64,000 bases of DNA from UBA11650 sp963997925 (GCA_963997925.1 CAXEOX010000004.1:1-64000), one strand, 5' to 3'; counted from the stretch's first letter, positions 53,655 through 62,697 are shown. The notes: generated by a model from the letters alone, not told the origin. Numbers and translations: made by a program.

Positions 53655-54149
53655 CTAGCTAGACAGCAGCGTTTCTTCCTGAAGCGATTGGTACTTGGAA
53701 GGGCATTTCACAAGGATGGAGTCTGTATGGAAGACTTGGTCCTCCCCATAGCTACCTTCCAAGATGACCTCGGAATGAGGGTTGAAGAACAAATCAGGCA
53801 GCACCCCCACGAAAGTCGCTGACAGATGCACTCCAGCCGACTCCGCAGTCTCGTCCCTAAGTTGGAAATGGGAAGTCGTTGACCTCTCTTCTCTCTGGAA
53901 AGAGTCCGCCACCAGCTTGCCCGACACCCGAAGCGTCCGTCCGTCGTGGACGTCCGTCTTGTTGATTAGCTCACCCACGGTCAAGAAGTAAAGAGCGTTG
54001 CCTGGGAAAGCAGCGTATATCATGTAGCCAAGAGCCAGCGACACTACCGCCGCCAAGACCAGGAAACGGGTCCGGTGGCTCTGATTGCCCCGCTCAGCAT
54101 CTTCTTCAGTTTCTGCCCAATCTTGCCAGTCCGGTTCCAACTCAGCCAA
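53655..54149 (-). CDS. ccmE: Cytochrome c maturation heme chaperone CcmE, CxxxY variant
   Basis: 164 residues from TTG 54149 (GAGG 8 nt upstream); upstream frame overlaps ccmD. One membrane helix (about 28-48) is followed by the OB-fold heme chaperone domain (ALYFLTVGELINK to FFNPHSEVILEGSY). In most CcmE proteins the heme-binding HxxxY follows; here the motif reads C149-PSK-Y153. The CxxxY form is known from some archaea and Desulfovibrio. It is last in ccmABCDE. Confidence 0.85.
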   Translation of the reverse strand: MAELEPDWQDWAETEEDAERGNQSHRTRFLVLAAVVSLALGYMIYAAFPGNALYFLTVGELINKTDVHDGRTLRVSGKLVADSFQREERSTTSHFQLRDETAESAGVHLSATFVGVLPDLFFNPHSEVILEGSYGEDQVFHTDSILVKCPSKYQSLQEETLLSS

Positions 54150-54196
54150 TATATCTACCTCGTGTGGCGTTACTACTACGATTATATACTGAAACC

Positions 54197-54397
54197 CTAG
54201 CCAGCGTCCTCTGATCCCTGTTGATCCAGCGTGCCACGCAACTCGGCAATCTCCTTGCGTAACTCCTGCTGCCGCCGGCTCACGAAGAAGGCATAGGCAA
54301 AGAAGGCGATCCAAGTAACCGCGAATGCGGCAAAAAGAAACGGCAGATTGGCCGGGGGCAACGTAGCCTGTAGTAGCGCTATTGGCATTTCATTCAA
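54197..54397 (-). CDS. ccmD: Cytochrome c maturation protein CcmD
   Basis: 66 residues. A single membrane helix (LPFLFAAFAVTWIAFFAYAF) is followed by a charged coiled-coil tail (SRRQQELRKEIAELRGTLDQ). CcmD associates with CcmC and CcmE to release loaded CcmE. Identified by size, topology and place between ccmC and ccmE. Confidence 0.8.
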   Translation of the reverse strand: MNEMPIALLQATLPPANLPFLFAAFAVTWIAFFAYAFFVSRRQQELRKEIAELRGTLDQQGSEDAG

Positions 54398-54432
54398 CTC
54401 CTCAAGTCAGGAGACGAGAACGCGGACTGGCG

Positions 54433-55140
54433 TCAGCGCCCGGCTCTTCGCAGCACAAGCCGCATGCCTCGTAGCCGGTCCTCGCTGTTCCGCAGTGCAG
54501 TTCGCTCCGCCACCAAGTAGGAAAAAAGAATCAAGAACGTCACGAAAGAAAACAGCAGTATCCACCACATTATGGGTTCCAGAGCGTTAGCCTGGGCGAA
54601 GGGGCCCACCACCGGGGACGGATGTATAGAACGCCACCAAATCACCGAATAGTACACTATTGGGACGTCTACAAATCCCACGATTCCCACCACCGCCGAG
54701 TAACGGGCCGCCTGCTGTTGGTTAGAAGCGTATGAACGAATCATCAGGTAGGAAACGTAAATCAGCCAAAGTATCAGCGTCGTGGTCAGACGCGGTTCCC
54801 AGGTCCACCAAGTATTCCACAACGGCTTACCCCAGATGATACCGGTCAGCAGCGCCAGAGTGACAAACACCACGCCAACCTCGGCGCACGAGTGGGCGAT
54901 TCGGTCCCACTTCCCGTCACGCCGCACCAGATAGGCGATGCTGGCCAGGAAAACCAAGAAGAACGCCAGAAAGGACATGATGGCTATCGGCACGTGGAAA
55001 TAGAACACCCTCTGAACGTGCCCCAAGACTGCGTCGGTGGGCGCCACCATAAATATGAGATATAGGTCCGCCATCATAAACAGACCGCTCAAAACCACCA
55101 GATAACCCGTCAAATTATGGCGGACACCGTTCCCCAACAA
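54433..55140 (-). CDS. ccmC: Heme exporter protein CcmC
   Basis: 235 residues with six hydrophobic segments. The tryptophan-rich loop WGKPLWNTWWTWEPRLTT is the WWD-type heme-handling motif, here with Glu instead of Asp. His residues in FYFHVPIAI and SIHPS flank it as heme ligands. It attaches heme to CcmE. Confidence 0.93.
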   Translation of the reverse strand: MLGNGVRHNLTGYLVVLSGLFMMADLYLIFMVAPTDAVLGHVQRVFYFHVPIAIMSFLAFFLVFLASIAYLVRRDGKWDRIAHSCAEVGVVFVTLALLTGIIWGKPLWNTWWTWEPRLTTTLILWLIYVSYLMIRSYASNQQQAARYSAVVGIVGFVDVPIVYYSVIWWRSIHPSPVVGPFAQANALEPIMWWILLFSFVTFLILFSYLVAERTALRNSEDRLRGMRLVLRRAGR

Positions 55141-55183
55141 TCGGTCCTACCTCCTGTTCCCTTCAACCGTCATTCTTCAACCA

Positions 55184-55858
55184 TTATTCTTCAACGACTA
55201 CGGCAAAGACCCACGGACATATTACTAAGAATAGAGCGTCGAAGATAGCTAAGAGAGGCAGCCACCGGTTCAATCCCACCCCGGATTCAGACCCCATGGA
55301 TGCGGAGGAAGCTTCAACCGCTGCGATAATCACCGGCAAAATGACCGGGAAGAAAAGCACCGGGAGCATGATTTCCCGAGACCTTGTCTGGACAGCGATG
55401 GCAGAAAACAGTGTGCCGACCAGAGCGAATCCCAGCGTGGCCAAAGCGATGGTTAACACGAGGGTTAAAGACAATACTGAAAAATTTAGCAGTACACCGA
55501 AGACCGGCAGCAAAGCAACTTCCACCGAAAGCATGAATAGGAAACTGCCAAAGGCCTTGCCCAAGAAGATGGCGTCCCGGCTCACCGGAGACAGCAGCAA
55601 TCCGTCCAACCCGCCCTGCTCCATCTCCCGAACGAAGGACCGGTTCATGGCCAACGTCGCCGCAAAGGCGAAGGTTACCCAGATTATCCCTGGGGCCAGC
55701 ACGGTGACCCGCTGCGCCGTGACGTTCAGCGCGAAGTTAAACACAATCACAATCAACAAGCTGAAGACCAACACCGACACCACCAGATCCCGGGAACGCC
55801 ACTCTAGTAGGATATCCTTCCCCACCAGAATCAAGACCGGCCTCAGTAACTGCATCAT
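55184..55858 (-). CDS. ccmB: Heme exporter protein CcmB
   Basis: 224 residues with six membrane segments. LVGKDILLEWRSRDLVVSVL and ALNVTAQRV at the N-terminus, then FAFAATLAMNRSFVREMEQGGLDGLL, are characteristic. It is the permease partner of CcmA and overlaps it by 4 nt. Confidence 0.92.
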   Translation of the reverse strand: MMQLLRPVLILVGKDILLEWRSRDLVVSVLVFSLLIVIVFNFALNVTAQRVTVLAPGIIWVTFAFAATLAMNRSFVREMEQGGLDGLLLSPVSRDAIFLGKAFGSFLFMLSVEVALLPVFGVLLNFSVLSLTLVLTIALATLGFALVGTLFSAIAVQTRSREIMLPVLFFPVILPVIIAAVEASSASMGSESGVGLNRWLPLLAIFDALFLVICPWVFAVVVEE

Positions 55859-56577
55859 CGGTTGGACTCCAGGGACGTGGTAACGTAACGCCGGAACTCG
55901 GCATCGCCGTCCGTCCCACTCGATCCGGGCCGCTGGATTTTACCTTCAGCCAACAGACCGACTTGGCCGGCCCATGAGAACCCCAAGTCGATGTCGTGGG
56001 TAGTCATGACCACGGAACGTCCGGAGGCTGTCCACTCTTGCAGTAGTTCCTTGAGCATTTCCACCGACCCCCGGTCCAACCCACTTTCCGGCTCATCCAG
56101 CATCAGGATCGGCGGTTGATGCAGGATAGCCCGGGCGATGGCTACGCGTTTCTGCATCCCGTGGGATAGACTGCGCAGCCGATATCCGGACCGGCGGCTC
56201 ATCCCCAACCTGGAAAGGGCTTCGACAGCCCGTTTCTCAGGGTCTTTGAGACCGAACAAGCGCCCGTAGTAGACAAGGTTTTCCAGGGACGTAAGGTCGT
56301 CGTAGAGAAAAGTGCGGTGGGCAACGACACCAACCCGGCTCCGAACAGCCTGTGGGTTCCGACGTAAGTCATGACCGGATACCAGAGCCGTGCCTGCGTC
56401 GGCCTTGGCTTGGGTGGACAAGATGCGCAGCAAGGTGGACTTGCCCGCGCCGTTGGCACCGAACAGGACGAGAAATTGCCCCCAGCCAAGGGTTAGATCC
56501 AAGTTCCAGAGTACCGGCCAGTCGCCAAAACTCTTTTCCAGTCCCTCTACCCTAATAGCGTCCCCAACAGGATTCAC
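55855..56577 (-). CDS. ccmA: Heme exporter ATP-binding protein CcmA
   Basis: 240 residues. Walker A is GANGAGKSTLLRIL, signature LSHGMQKRVAIARA, Walker B ILMLDEPESGLD and H-loop TTHDIDLG. SHGM in place of SGGQ is normal in CcmA. It energises release of heme-CcmE. First gene of the cluster; upstream 56578-56918 carries a palindromic repeat and no gene I can support. Confidence 0.92.
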   Translation of the reverse strand: MNPVGDAIRVEGLEKSFGDWPVLWNLDLTLGWGQFLVLFGANGAGKSTLLRILSTQAKADAGTALVSGHDLRRNPQAVRSRVGVVAHRTFLYDDLTSLENLVYYGRLFGLKDPEKRAVEALSRLGMSRRSGYRLRSLSHGMQKRVAIARAILHQPPILMLDEPESGLDRGSVEMLKELLQEWTASGRSVVMTTHDIDLGFSWAGQVGLLAEGKIQRPGSSGTDGDAEFRRYVTTSLESNR

Positions 56578-56834
56578 CGGCGCAACGATATTCTACTCCG
56601 CCGCTGCAGCTAACCCGAAGGGAGAGAAGGGAACCAAATAGAACGGTTCCGAATCAACAGAACCGTCGTCATAAGCCTCGCGGCCGATATGACCCAACGC
56701 ACAACTCCTTGCCAACCTTCAGGTACGATTCGAATTCTCATGATATCCTTGAAGGAAGTGGCAATACAAGTTGAAAGGTCCTTAGGGGTCCTAAATGACG
56801 TGGGCACAGAGGTAGTACACGCTGTGCAAAACCG

Positions 56835-56920
56835 CCCCCTTTCGTAAAGGGGGCAGGGGAATATCCACGGCACCACCTCACCTCGAGAGGGCGTCGCCAT
56901 CAGCCGCCGGGAATTCCCCT
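56835..56920. repeat. Nested palindromic repeat overlapping the 3' end of the response regulator gene
   Basis: CCCCCTTT-CGT-AAAGGGGG (56835-56853) is followed by an outer inverted repeat AGGGGAAT / ATTCCCCT (56855-56862, 56913-56920). The second arm overlaps the stop codon of the response regulator. Confidence 0.7.
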
Positions 56921-57566
56921 AGGCGGCGTCGCGGATGTAAGTGAGGACCGCTTGGACCCGGGGATGAAGGTCGCCATTGTGGCCCAAGTGGAGTTCTTGG
57001 TATATAGCGTTGATATAGTTCTCCACCGACTTGGTTCCGAGAACCAGATTATCGGCGATGGCCGAGTTGTTGTAGCCCTTGGCCATCATCGACAGAACTT
57101 CTTGCTGGCGCGGAGTGAGACCGGCTGTATCCGAGCCTTTACGCGGCTTCATGCTGTTGACCCCTCCCTGGTCCATGACAACCAATCCGCAAGCCGCTCC
57201 CTCGATAGCCCGTACCAAGGCATCGGCATCGGTCACCGATTGTTTCAGAACGTAGGACCAACCGGACATCTCATCGGAAGCAATCAAGCTGACGTACTCC
57301 CGCTCCTTATGGGCCGACAAGAGAATCACACCCATATCCGGGTGGTTTGACTTGATAGCCTTGCCAGCCTCGATACCGTTGGGATCACTACCCAACTCTA
57401 TGTCCATCAATACGACCTCAGGACGCATCTGGCCGGTGGCTTGGATGGCTGCATTGCCATCGCACACGGCGCCTACGATTTCCAGATTGGGTATCGCCCC
57501 CAAGGAAATCTTCAGCATGTCTCGAAAGAGACCTTCATTCTCAACGATAAGAACCTTGACCATCAA
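56919..57566 (-). CDS. LuxR/NarL-type response regulator
   Basis: 215 residues. The receiver domain begins VKVLIVENEGLFRDMLKISL, with the usual acidic pair changed to Glu-Asn; the phosphate-accepting Asp is in PEVVLMDIELG and Lys in YVLKQSV. The C-terminal HTH is GLTPRQQEVLSMMAKGYNNS. No sensor kinase is nearby. RBS GGAGG sits close to the ATG pair. Confidence 0.88.
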   Translation of the reverse strand: MMVKVLIVENEGLFRDMLKISLGAIPNLEIVGAVCDGNAAIQATGQMRPEVVLMDIELGSDPNGIEAGKAIKSNHPDMGVILLSAHKEREYVSLIASDEMSGWSYVLKQSVTDADALVRAIEGAACGLVVMDQGGVNSMKPRKGSDTAGLTPRQQEVLSMMAKGYNNSAIADNLVLGTKSVENYINAIYQELHLGHNGDLHPRVQAVLTYIRDAA

Positions 57567-57741
57567 TCCCCTCCGGAGCCGCGAATCGCCCTACCCTTAT
57601 CCGGTGCATCGTCCCGGTATTCAAAGGCCTTATAACGGAGTTTATGGAGGATGATTTCTTAACGCAATGTCATAGACACAAGATTCTTGTCGAGAAAAAT
57701 ATAGGGGATGATGAAGCGGTCCGGAGGGCTGAAGCAGCGAG

Positions 57742-57809
57742 CCCTCACCCCGGCTCCGATTTCATTGGAACCACCCCTCTACCGTGGTGAGAGGGGACGG
57801 GGGTGAGGG
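57742..57809. repeat. CCCTCACCCC palindromic repeat, intergenic
   Basis: CCCTCACCCC / GGGGTGAGGG form the outer inverted repeat; CCCCTCT / AGAGGGG an inner stem. It fills most of the space between two minus-strand genes (57567-57857), which holds no gene. Confidence 0.7.
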
Positions 57810-57857
57810 ACATTTTTCGAGACAACCGAGTTGGCCGTAGCTGCAAACTCTCTGGAA

Positions 57858-58652
57858 CTACGGTGTCTTGATACTTACTCCGCCGTCTACCGCCCAGGTG
57901 ACTCCGGTGATGTACGCCGCTGCTGGCGAGGCCAGGAAAACCGACAGATAGCCCGGTTCTTTGAGCCTTCCGGTCCGGCCCAAGGGTACCTGCTTCGCAG
58001 CGGTGTCTTGGCGCGTCTGATAAGCCTCTGCGGACATCTGGTCCGGATCTGGAAACGAGCCCGGCGCGACAGTGTTGACTCGCACGCCGAAGGGCGCCCA
58101 TTCTTGAGCCAAACATTCGGTGAACCGCATAAGACCCGCCTTGGCTGCGTCATAGGCCGAGTACTCGGGGCGGCCCCGGAATGACGCCCAGCCGGAGATA
58201 TTGATGACGCAACCCTGTCGGCGCTCCAACAGGTGGGGACCGACGGCCCGGCACCCTTGAAAGGCCTCGGTCAAGTTAATGTCGATAACGTTGTGCCAAT
58301 CTTCCTCGGTCATCCCTTCAGTATCGCTGCCGGGTAGTTTAACCACGGGCTTGTGTATGGAGTCGCCAACACAATTGACTAGCGTGTCGATATGGCCGAA
58401 CTCTTTGAGCACCTGTTCTGTTATTCGGTCCATGTCGGCAGACTTTGTAGCATCGCCCGCCAAGGGGAGGGCGGTCCTTCCCAAAGCGCGGACTTCTTTC
58501 GCCACCTGATTGACACCGGTTTCGGTGAATCCCGTGATGGCCACATCAGCGCCCGCTTCGGCAAACACCATCGCGATGCCTTTACCGATACCCCGGCCCG
58601 CTCCAACCAACAATACCTTTTGTCCTGCGACGTCAAACTCTGGAATACTCAT
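57858..58652 (-). CDS. SDR-family oxidoreductase
   Basis: 264 residues. Cofactor motif VGAGRGIGKGIA (about 17-28), NCVGD in place of NNAG, Ser in VINISGWAS and catalytic YDAAK. The C-terminal GVTWAVDGGVSIKTP is usual. Substrate unknown. It is followed 28 bp downstream (58680-59534, upstream in transcription) by a DNA glycosylase gene, probably a chance neighbour. Confidence 0.88.
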   Translation of the reverse strand: MSIPEFDVAGQKVLLVGAGRGIGKGIAMVFAEAGADVAITGFTETGVNQVAKEVRALGRTALPLAGDATKSADMDRITEQVLKEFGHIDTLVNCVGDSIHKPVVKLPGSDTEGMTEEDWHNVIDINLTEAFQGCRAVGPHLLERRQGCVINISGWASFRGRPEYSAYDAAKAGLMRFTECLAQEWAPFGVRVNTVAPGSFPDPDQMSAEAYQTRQDTAAKQVPLGRTGRLKEPGYLSVFLASPAAAYITGVTWAVDGGVSIKTP

Positions 58653-58679
58653 TTGGTTGAATCCTCCTCATAGTCTGGG

Positions 58680-59534
58680 TTAATCTTCGTCTCTGCTGAC
58701 CGTGACCGGTTCCAGTAGCAATTCTCTCCAGTCTTGCCAGGAAGCCGGATCTACCTCCGGAAAAGTATCTGTTTGGTATTCTGCTTGCCGGGAGAGACAG
58801 ATAGCAACTGGACAACGGAAGCAAGCAGGGGCTTTGGTGCAGACTGTTTGGGCGTGGAGCCGGATAATCTCGTGTAGGTCGACCATGGCCAAACCTCGTT
58901 GGTCCATCCAGGGACGGTGACTGAGGTACAAGCTCTTCAGCGACGCTCTGAGAAGTTGGACGGGAACCCCGGCGGCAATTCCGGAAACCCGTTCAACCAA
59001 CCGGCAGGCATTGCCGTCCAGGGGTAGAGCCTCGCCTCCCCAGCCGTAGGCTATTACACATCCGGCTATCTTTTCTCCCACACCCTTGATTTGCTTCAAT
59101 CCATCTCTGTCTCGCGGTACCACCCCTTCATGGTCCCTGATTACTTGAGCCGCTGACTCTATAAATGGCTTCTGGCCCACACGGACGATGCGGTCCAAGT
59201 CTCCGTCGGCCCAACCCTGCAACAAGCGCTCGGAAGTTGGAAATCTCCGGAAGAAGTCATGGCACATCCGCACCAAAAGCCGGTCCTTGGTTCGGGCGCT
59301 GAGCCCGAATAGAATCAGCGTCCTATAGGGACTCCTGCGAACTCCTTGTTCTCTCCAAATTCGGGACTCCCAGGGGAACCCGCGGTATAGCTCGTCCAAG
59401 CGGTCGAGCATCGACAAGATAGCGGCATCGTCGATCGGATTTATCCCGCCCTTGTTGTTGACCCCAGTTACCCTAATTCCTTCCCCAGTCTTCATGACGG
59501 CTGGAAGTGTAGCCCAGGGAACTAAGCCAGTCAA
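58680..59534 (-). CDS. HhH-GPD DNA glycosylase (endonuclease III-like)
   Basis: 284 residues. The helix-hairpin-helix is LKQIKGVGEKIAGCVIAYGW with the catalytic Lys, followed by the essential Asp in ALPLDGNACRLVERV. The C-terminal cysteines (CTKAPACFRCPVAIC) form a Cys4 iron-sulfur loop with spacing 5-2-4, against 6-2-5 in EndoIII. Removes damaged bases; lesion range unknown. Confidence 0.82.
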   Translation of the reverse strand: MTGLVPWATLPAVMKTGEGIRVTGVNNKGGINPIDDAAILSMLDRLDELYRGFPWESRIWREQGVRRSPYRTLILFGLSARTKDRLLVRMCHDFFRRFPTSERLLQGWADGDLDRIVRVGQKPFIESAAQVIRDHEGVVPRDRDGLKQIKGVGEKIAGCVIAYGWGGEALPLDGNACRLVERVSGIAAGVPVQLLRASLKSLYLSHRPWMDQRGLAMVDLHEIIRLHAQTVCTKAPACFRCPVAICLSRQAEYQTDTFPEVDPASWQDWRELLLEPVTVSRDED

Positions 59535-59736
59535 TCGAAGGCCAAGCCTATTTTTTCCAAGTTAGGCCTTTCCCAAAGCACGGACACATGGCGGCGATTT
59601 GAGTCTACGTTACTGCAATAGTTGCAAAGGATGGTGTAGAACGGGATAATCCTTGAGACTCGCCAACCGGTGCCTGTTCACGCCGGACGGAGCCGGATGG
59701 CAAACCCCTTAACTCAAACAATCAGGAGAGATTTCG

Positions 59737-60492
59737 ATGAGAATCGCCAGGTATCTCGCTCACGGTCAGATCAGCTACGGGGTCATCGATGGAGACGACG
59801 TTAAACAACTCACCACCACACCCTTCGAGCCCCACGAAGTAACCGACCATATCCATCCCCTGTCCGACGTCAAACTACTGGCGCCCTGCGTACCGGGCAA
59901 GATTCTGGCCATCGGCCTCAACTATTCCAGCCACTTGCATGACCGGCCAAGCCCGACAGTGCCGATGGTCTTCTACAAGACAACCACTTCTCTCATCGGG
60001 CCGGGAGACACCATCATCCGGCCCAAGGGCACCAATAAACTGGACGCGGAAGCCGAATTGGTCGTCATCATTAAGGACAAATGCCGCAACGTTTCCAAGG
60101 CGGACGCCCTGCAGCACGTCCTGGGTTACACCTGCGGCAACGATGTCAGCGCCCGGGACTGGCAGGAGGAAGACCGCAACTGGTGGCGCGCCAAGTCAAC
60201 GGATACCTTCTCCCCCGCCGGTCCATGGATCGAGACCGAACTGGACCCCCGCAACATCCGGGTCACCGGCCGCATCAACGGCCAGGACGTTCAGAGCGAA
60301 AGCACCAGTTACCTGATATTCGACATTCCCACCCTGGTGTCCTTCCTCTCGGAGTACATCACGCTGGAAGCCGGAGATATGATTTACACCGGAACGCCGG
60401 GCACACCCGGGGAGATGAAAGACGGCGACGTTTGCGAGATTGATATCGAAGGTATCGGAGTGCTCAGCAATCCCGTGAAGCTGGAAGCGTAA
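59737..60492 (+). CDS. Fumarylacetoacetate hydrolase family protein
   Basis: 251 residues. LAIGLNYSSHLHD, MVFYKTTTSLIGPGD, metal ligands in KLDAEAELVVII and YTCGNDVSARDWQ, and the C-terminal GDMIYTGTPGTPG mark the FAH superfamily. Members hydrolyse or decarboxylate acylpyruvates and related 2-oxoacids. RBS AGGAGA precedes the ATG. Next to SDR genes, it suggests catabolism of aromatic- or sugar-derived acids. Confidence 0.9.
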   Translation: MRIARYLAHGQISYGVIDGDDVKQLTTTPFEPHEVTDHIHPLSDVKLLAPCVPGKILAIGLNYSSHLHDRPSPTVPMVFYKTTTSLIGPGDTIIRPKGTNKLDAEAELVVIIKDKCRNVSKADALQHVLGYTCGNDVSARDWQEEDRNWWRAKSTDTFSPAGPWIETELDPRNIRVTGRINGQDVQSESTSYLIFDIPTLVSFLSEYITLEAGDMIYTGTPGTPGEMKDGDVCEIDIEGIGVLSNPVKLEA

Positions 60493-60533
60493 ACGGCGTT
60501 AGTCTCGATCGGCACTGCGTTTGGTGCGTACGG

Positions 60534-60623
60534 CACACCCCCTCTCTAACTCGCCCCCATAACGGGGGCGAAGACAAAATCCCTTCCCCCTTTATGGGGG
60601 AAGGTTAGGATGGGGGTGTTGTG
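60534..60623. repeat. Composite palindromic repeat between FAH and SDR genes
   Basis: Two inner hairpins (CGCCCCCAT/..GGGGGCG and CTTCCCCC-TTTAT-GGGGGAAG) are enclosed by an outer inverted repeat CACCCCC..CTAAC / GTTAG..GGGGGTG. It lies between convergent genes. Confidence 0.7.
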
Positions 60624-60654
60624 CTTTCAGCAACCGCGTTTCTTGGACCGGAAA

Positions 60655-61488
60655 CTAATCCAAACCCACCTTGCGCAGGATAAAAGCATCCGAGGCCATT
60701 ATCTCGGGTATACGTGGCGCTAGATTTTCAAAATCGTCGGCTACGGCGTTGATTAGCCGCCCGCTGAGCTTGCCGGAGTCGTCACTGGCTAGGAACACGG
60801 CTAGCTCGGCGGCCCGGTCGATGGACGCGCCGCCTCCGCTGGTTACCCGTTTCCCCAACTCAAAAAGGTCTTGGTCACCGACCCGCTCCGCACCGTCCCG
60901 CAACTCCACCCACATCTGGGTATCGATGGAGCCCGGACCCAGAGAGTTGACCTGCACGTTTTTGCCGTCCAGTTCCAGCCAGATGTTTTCAGTCAAACGA
61001 ACGACCGCCACTTTGCTGGTGCAATAAGCGGTGGTGTTACGCCAGGCCGCCGTCGCTCCGGCCCCGGCCAGATTGACTATCTTGCCCCGGTCCTGGGCAA
61101 TCATCACCGGCAGCACTGCCCGGCAACACAGGAAGGTCCCCACCACGTTCACCTGGATGGTGTTGATCCACTCAGCGACGTCGTTGTCCTGAAGCAACCC
61201 TACCGGCCCCCCGATGCCTGCGTTATTCACCAGGATATCTATTGTCGTGAACCGGTCCAAAGTCTGACGAACCATCTCATCGACCTCAGCCTGGTTGGTT
61301 ACATCCGTCGGCACGACATGAGTCGCCGCTCCCAACGCCCGGGCCATTCGGGCCGTCTCTTCCAATTCGCCGCCGCTCCGAGCTGCCAGGGTCATGCTAG
61401 CGCTTTCCCGGGCATACGCCAGGGCAATGGCCCGTCCGATTCCTCGCCCTGCTCCAGTAATTATCGCAACCCGGTCTTTTAGACGCAT
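60655..61488 (-). CDS. SDR-family oxidoreductase
   Basis: 277 residues. Cofactor motif ITGAGRGIGRAIALAYA (about 10-26), NNAG at VNNAGIGGP, Ser in VNLAGAGATA (shifted) and YCTSK as YxxxK. The catalytic Ser position appears to be Ala or Gly, so activity should be tested. Convergent with the FAH gene, the repeat in between. Confidence 0.85.
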   Translation of the reverse strand: MRLKDRVAIITGAGRGIGRAIALAYARESASMTLAARSGGELEETARMARALGAATHVVPTDVTNQAEVDEMVRQTLDRFTTIDILVNNAGIGGPVGLLQDNDVAEWINTIQVNVVGTFLCCRAVLPVMIAQDRGKIVNLAGAGATAAWRNTTAYCTSKVAVVRLTENIWLELDGKNVQVNSLGPGSIDTQMWVELRDGAERVGDQDLFELGKRVTSGGGASIDRAAELAVFLASDDSGKLSGRLINAVADDFENLAPRIPEIMASDAFILRKVGLD

Positions 61489-61557
61489 ATCAAAGCTCCT
61501 CTGCTCTTCAGCTTCCCAGAACCCGAGACATGGAGTACCGGAACCTAATATAGGTAT

Positions 61558-62697
61558 TTACTGGGGATTCCGCCAGGGGTAAACCATCGGCGACTGTCCT
61601 TGCCCTATGACCACCTTCCGGCCTTGCTGCCACTGTACGAGAACCGTAGAGCGTCCGATCTGACAACCGGTGTCCGGGTCGATCTTGAACCGCCCGTAGA
61701 ACGTCGAGAAATCAAGGCGTCCGGCCACCTCCCGCAGCACCGCGTCTTCCAACGTCCCAGCATCCTCCGCGCAACGCTGAGCCACCAATCCGGCGGCATA
61801 TGCCTGAACCATCGGATAATCGACAGCTTGATGCCCCTTACTCTGTAACGACGCCATAACCGCTGCCCCAGTGGGACCATAATCGGTAGGATAGCTTCCG
61901 GTTTCCTCCCACTGGCTAGGCCCAACGAAACCGTCGGCGGCGTCGCCCAGTTGATCCCTGAACTGCTGGATGGGGGTGGCCACTACCGCCACGCTTTTCA
62001 GCCCAAGTCCCCGCCGCGACAATTGGCTGGCAAGCAACAAATCGTTTTGGATTCGGCCCACACCCAGAAGCAGATCAGGCCTCGCTTGTTCCACTTCATC
62101 GAGTAGGTCGCTGAAATCGTCTATCGCCGCATCGAATTCCCTTAACAGTTTGATTTTGAACCCCAGTTGGGCGGCCTGACTTTCAACACCAGAGGTGACT
62201 GACTTGGGGAATGTTCCGGTACTGGCCCGCAGAATCGCCAAGGAACCGGCGTTGGAATCGGCATCCCGAACCGATGGTAGCCATTCTTCCAGGTAGCGGC
62301 TGGCGGGGGTGAGGATTCCAACTACCCAATTGAAACCCTTTTCGTATATCATGTCGGCTGCCCCGCCCTGGTTCCACAACAGCCTGCCGTGGGCCTCCGC
62401 TACCTGGGCGGCGGCAAGAGCTAGAACACCGGAATAGGGGCCGAACAGAAGGTCTACGCGGTCGCTGGTGATGAGCCGTTCGGTGGTCTGGCCTGCCTGA
62501 GCAGTCTTGCTGGCATCGTCATAATAAATGACCGAGACGGGCCGTCCTGCATCGGAGTGTCCAACTTTGACACCCCCGGACCGATTAACGTCCTCGGCCC
62601 AAGCCTGTAGTCCCGCCAGAGCCTGGCCGCCTTGCACTTGGAACTGGCCAGAGAGGGACACAGGTATCCCAACCTTTAGGGTATTGGAGCCTAACAT
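61558..62697 (-). CDS. ABC transporter substrate-binding protein, Leu/Ile/Val type, lacking a visible signal peptide
   Basis: 379 residues of the type I periplasmic-binding fold (VGIPVSLSGQFQVQGGQALAG, then YDDASKTAQAGQTTERLI and LFGPYSGVLALAAAQVA). The protein starts MLGSNTLKVGIP, right at the mature fold: no signal peptide or lipobox, and an in-frame stop lies five codons upstream. It may be cytoplasmic or have lost its leader. No permease or ATPase is adjacent. Confidence 0.82.
   Translation of the reverse strand: MLGSNTLKVGIPVSLSGQFQVQGGQALAGLQAWAEDVNRSGGVKVGHSDAGRPVSVIYYDDASKTAQAGQTTERLITSDRVDLLFGPYSGVLALAAAQVAEAHGRLLWNQGGAADMIYEKGFNWVVGILTPASRYLEEWLPSVRDADSNAGSLAILRASTGTFPKSVTSGVESQAAQLGFKIKLLREFDAAIDDFSDLLDEVEQARPDLLLGVGRIQNDLLLASQLSRRGLGLKSVAVVATPIQQFRDQLGDAADGFVGPSQWEETGSYPTDYGPTGAAVMASLQSKGHQAVDYPMVQAYAAGLVAQRCAEDAGTLEDAVLREVAGRLDFSTFYGRFKIDPDTGCQIGRSTVLVQWQQGRKVVIGQGQSPMVYPWRNPQ

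Noticed and set aside
56720..56760. GATTCGAATTC resembling a tRNA T-loop
   Set aside because: No acceptor, D or anticodon arm can be drawn around it; no tRNA gene was found anywhere in the window.
56610..56900. 96-codon minus-strand frame between ccmA and the response regulator
   Set aside because: Low-complexity translation partly made from the palindromic repeat; no RBS or homology seen.
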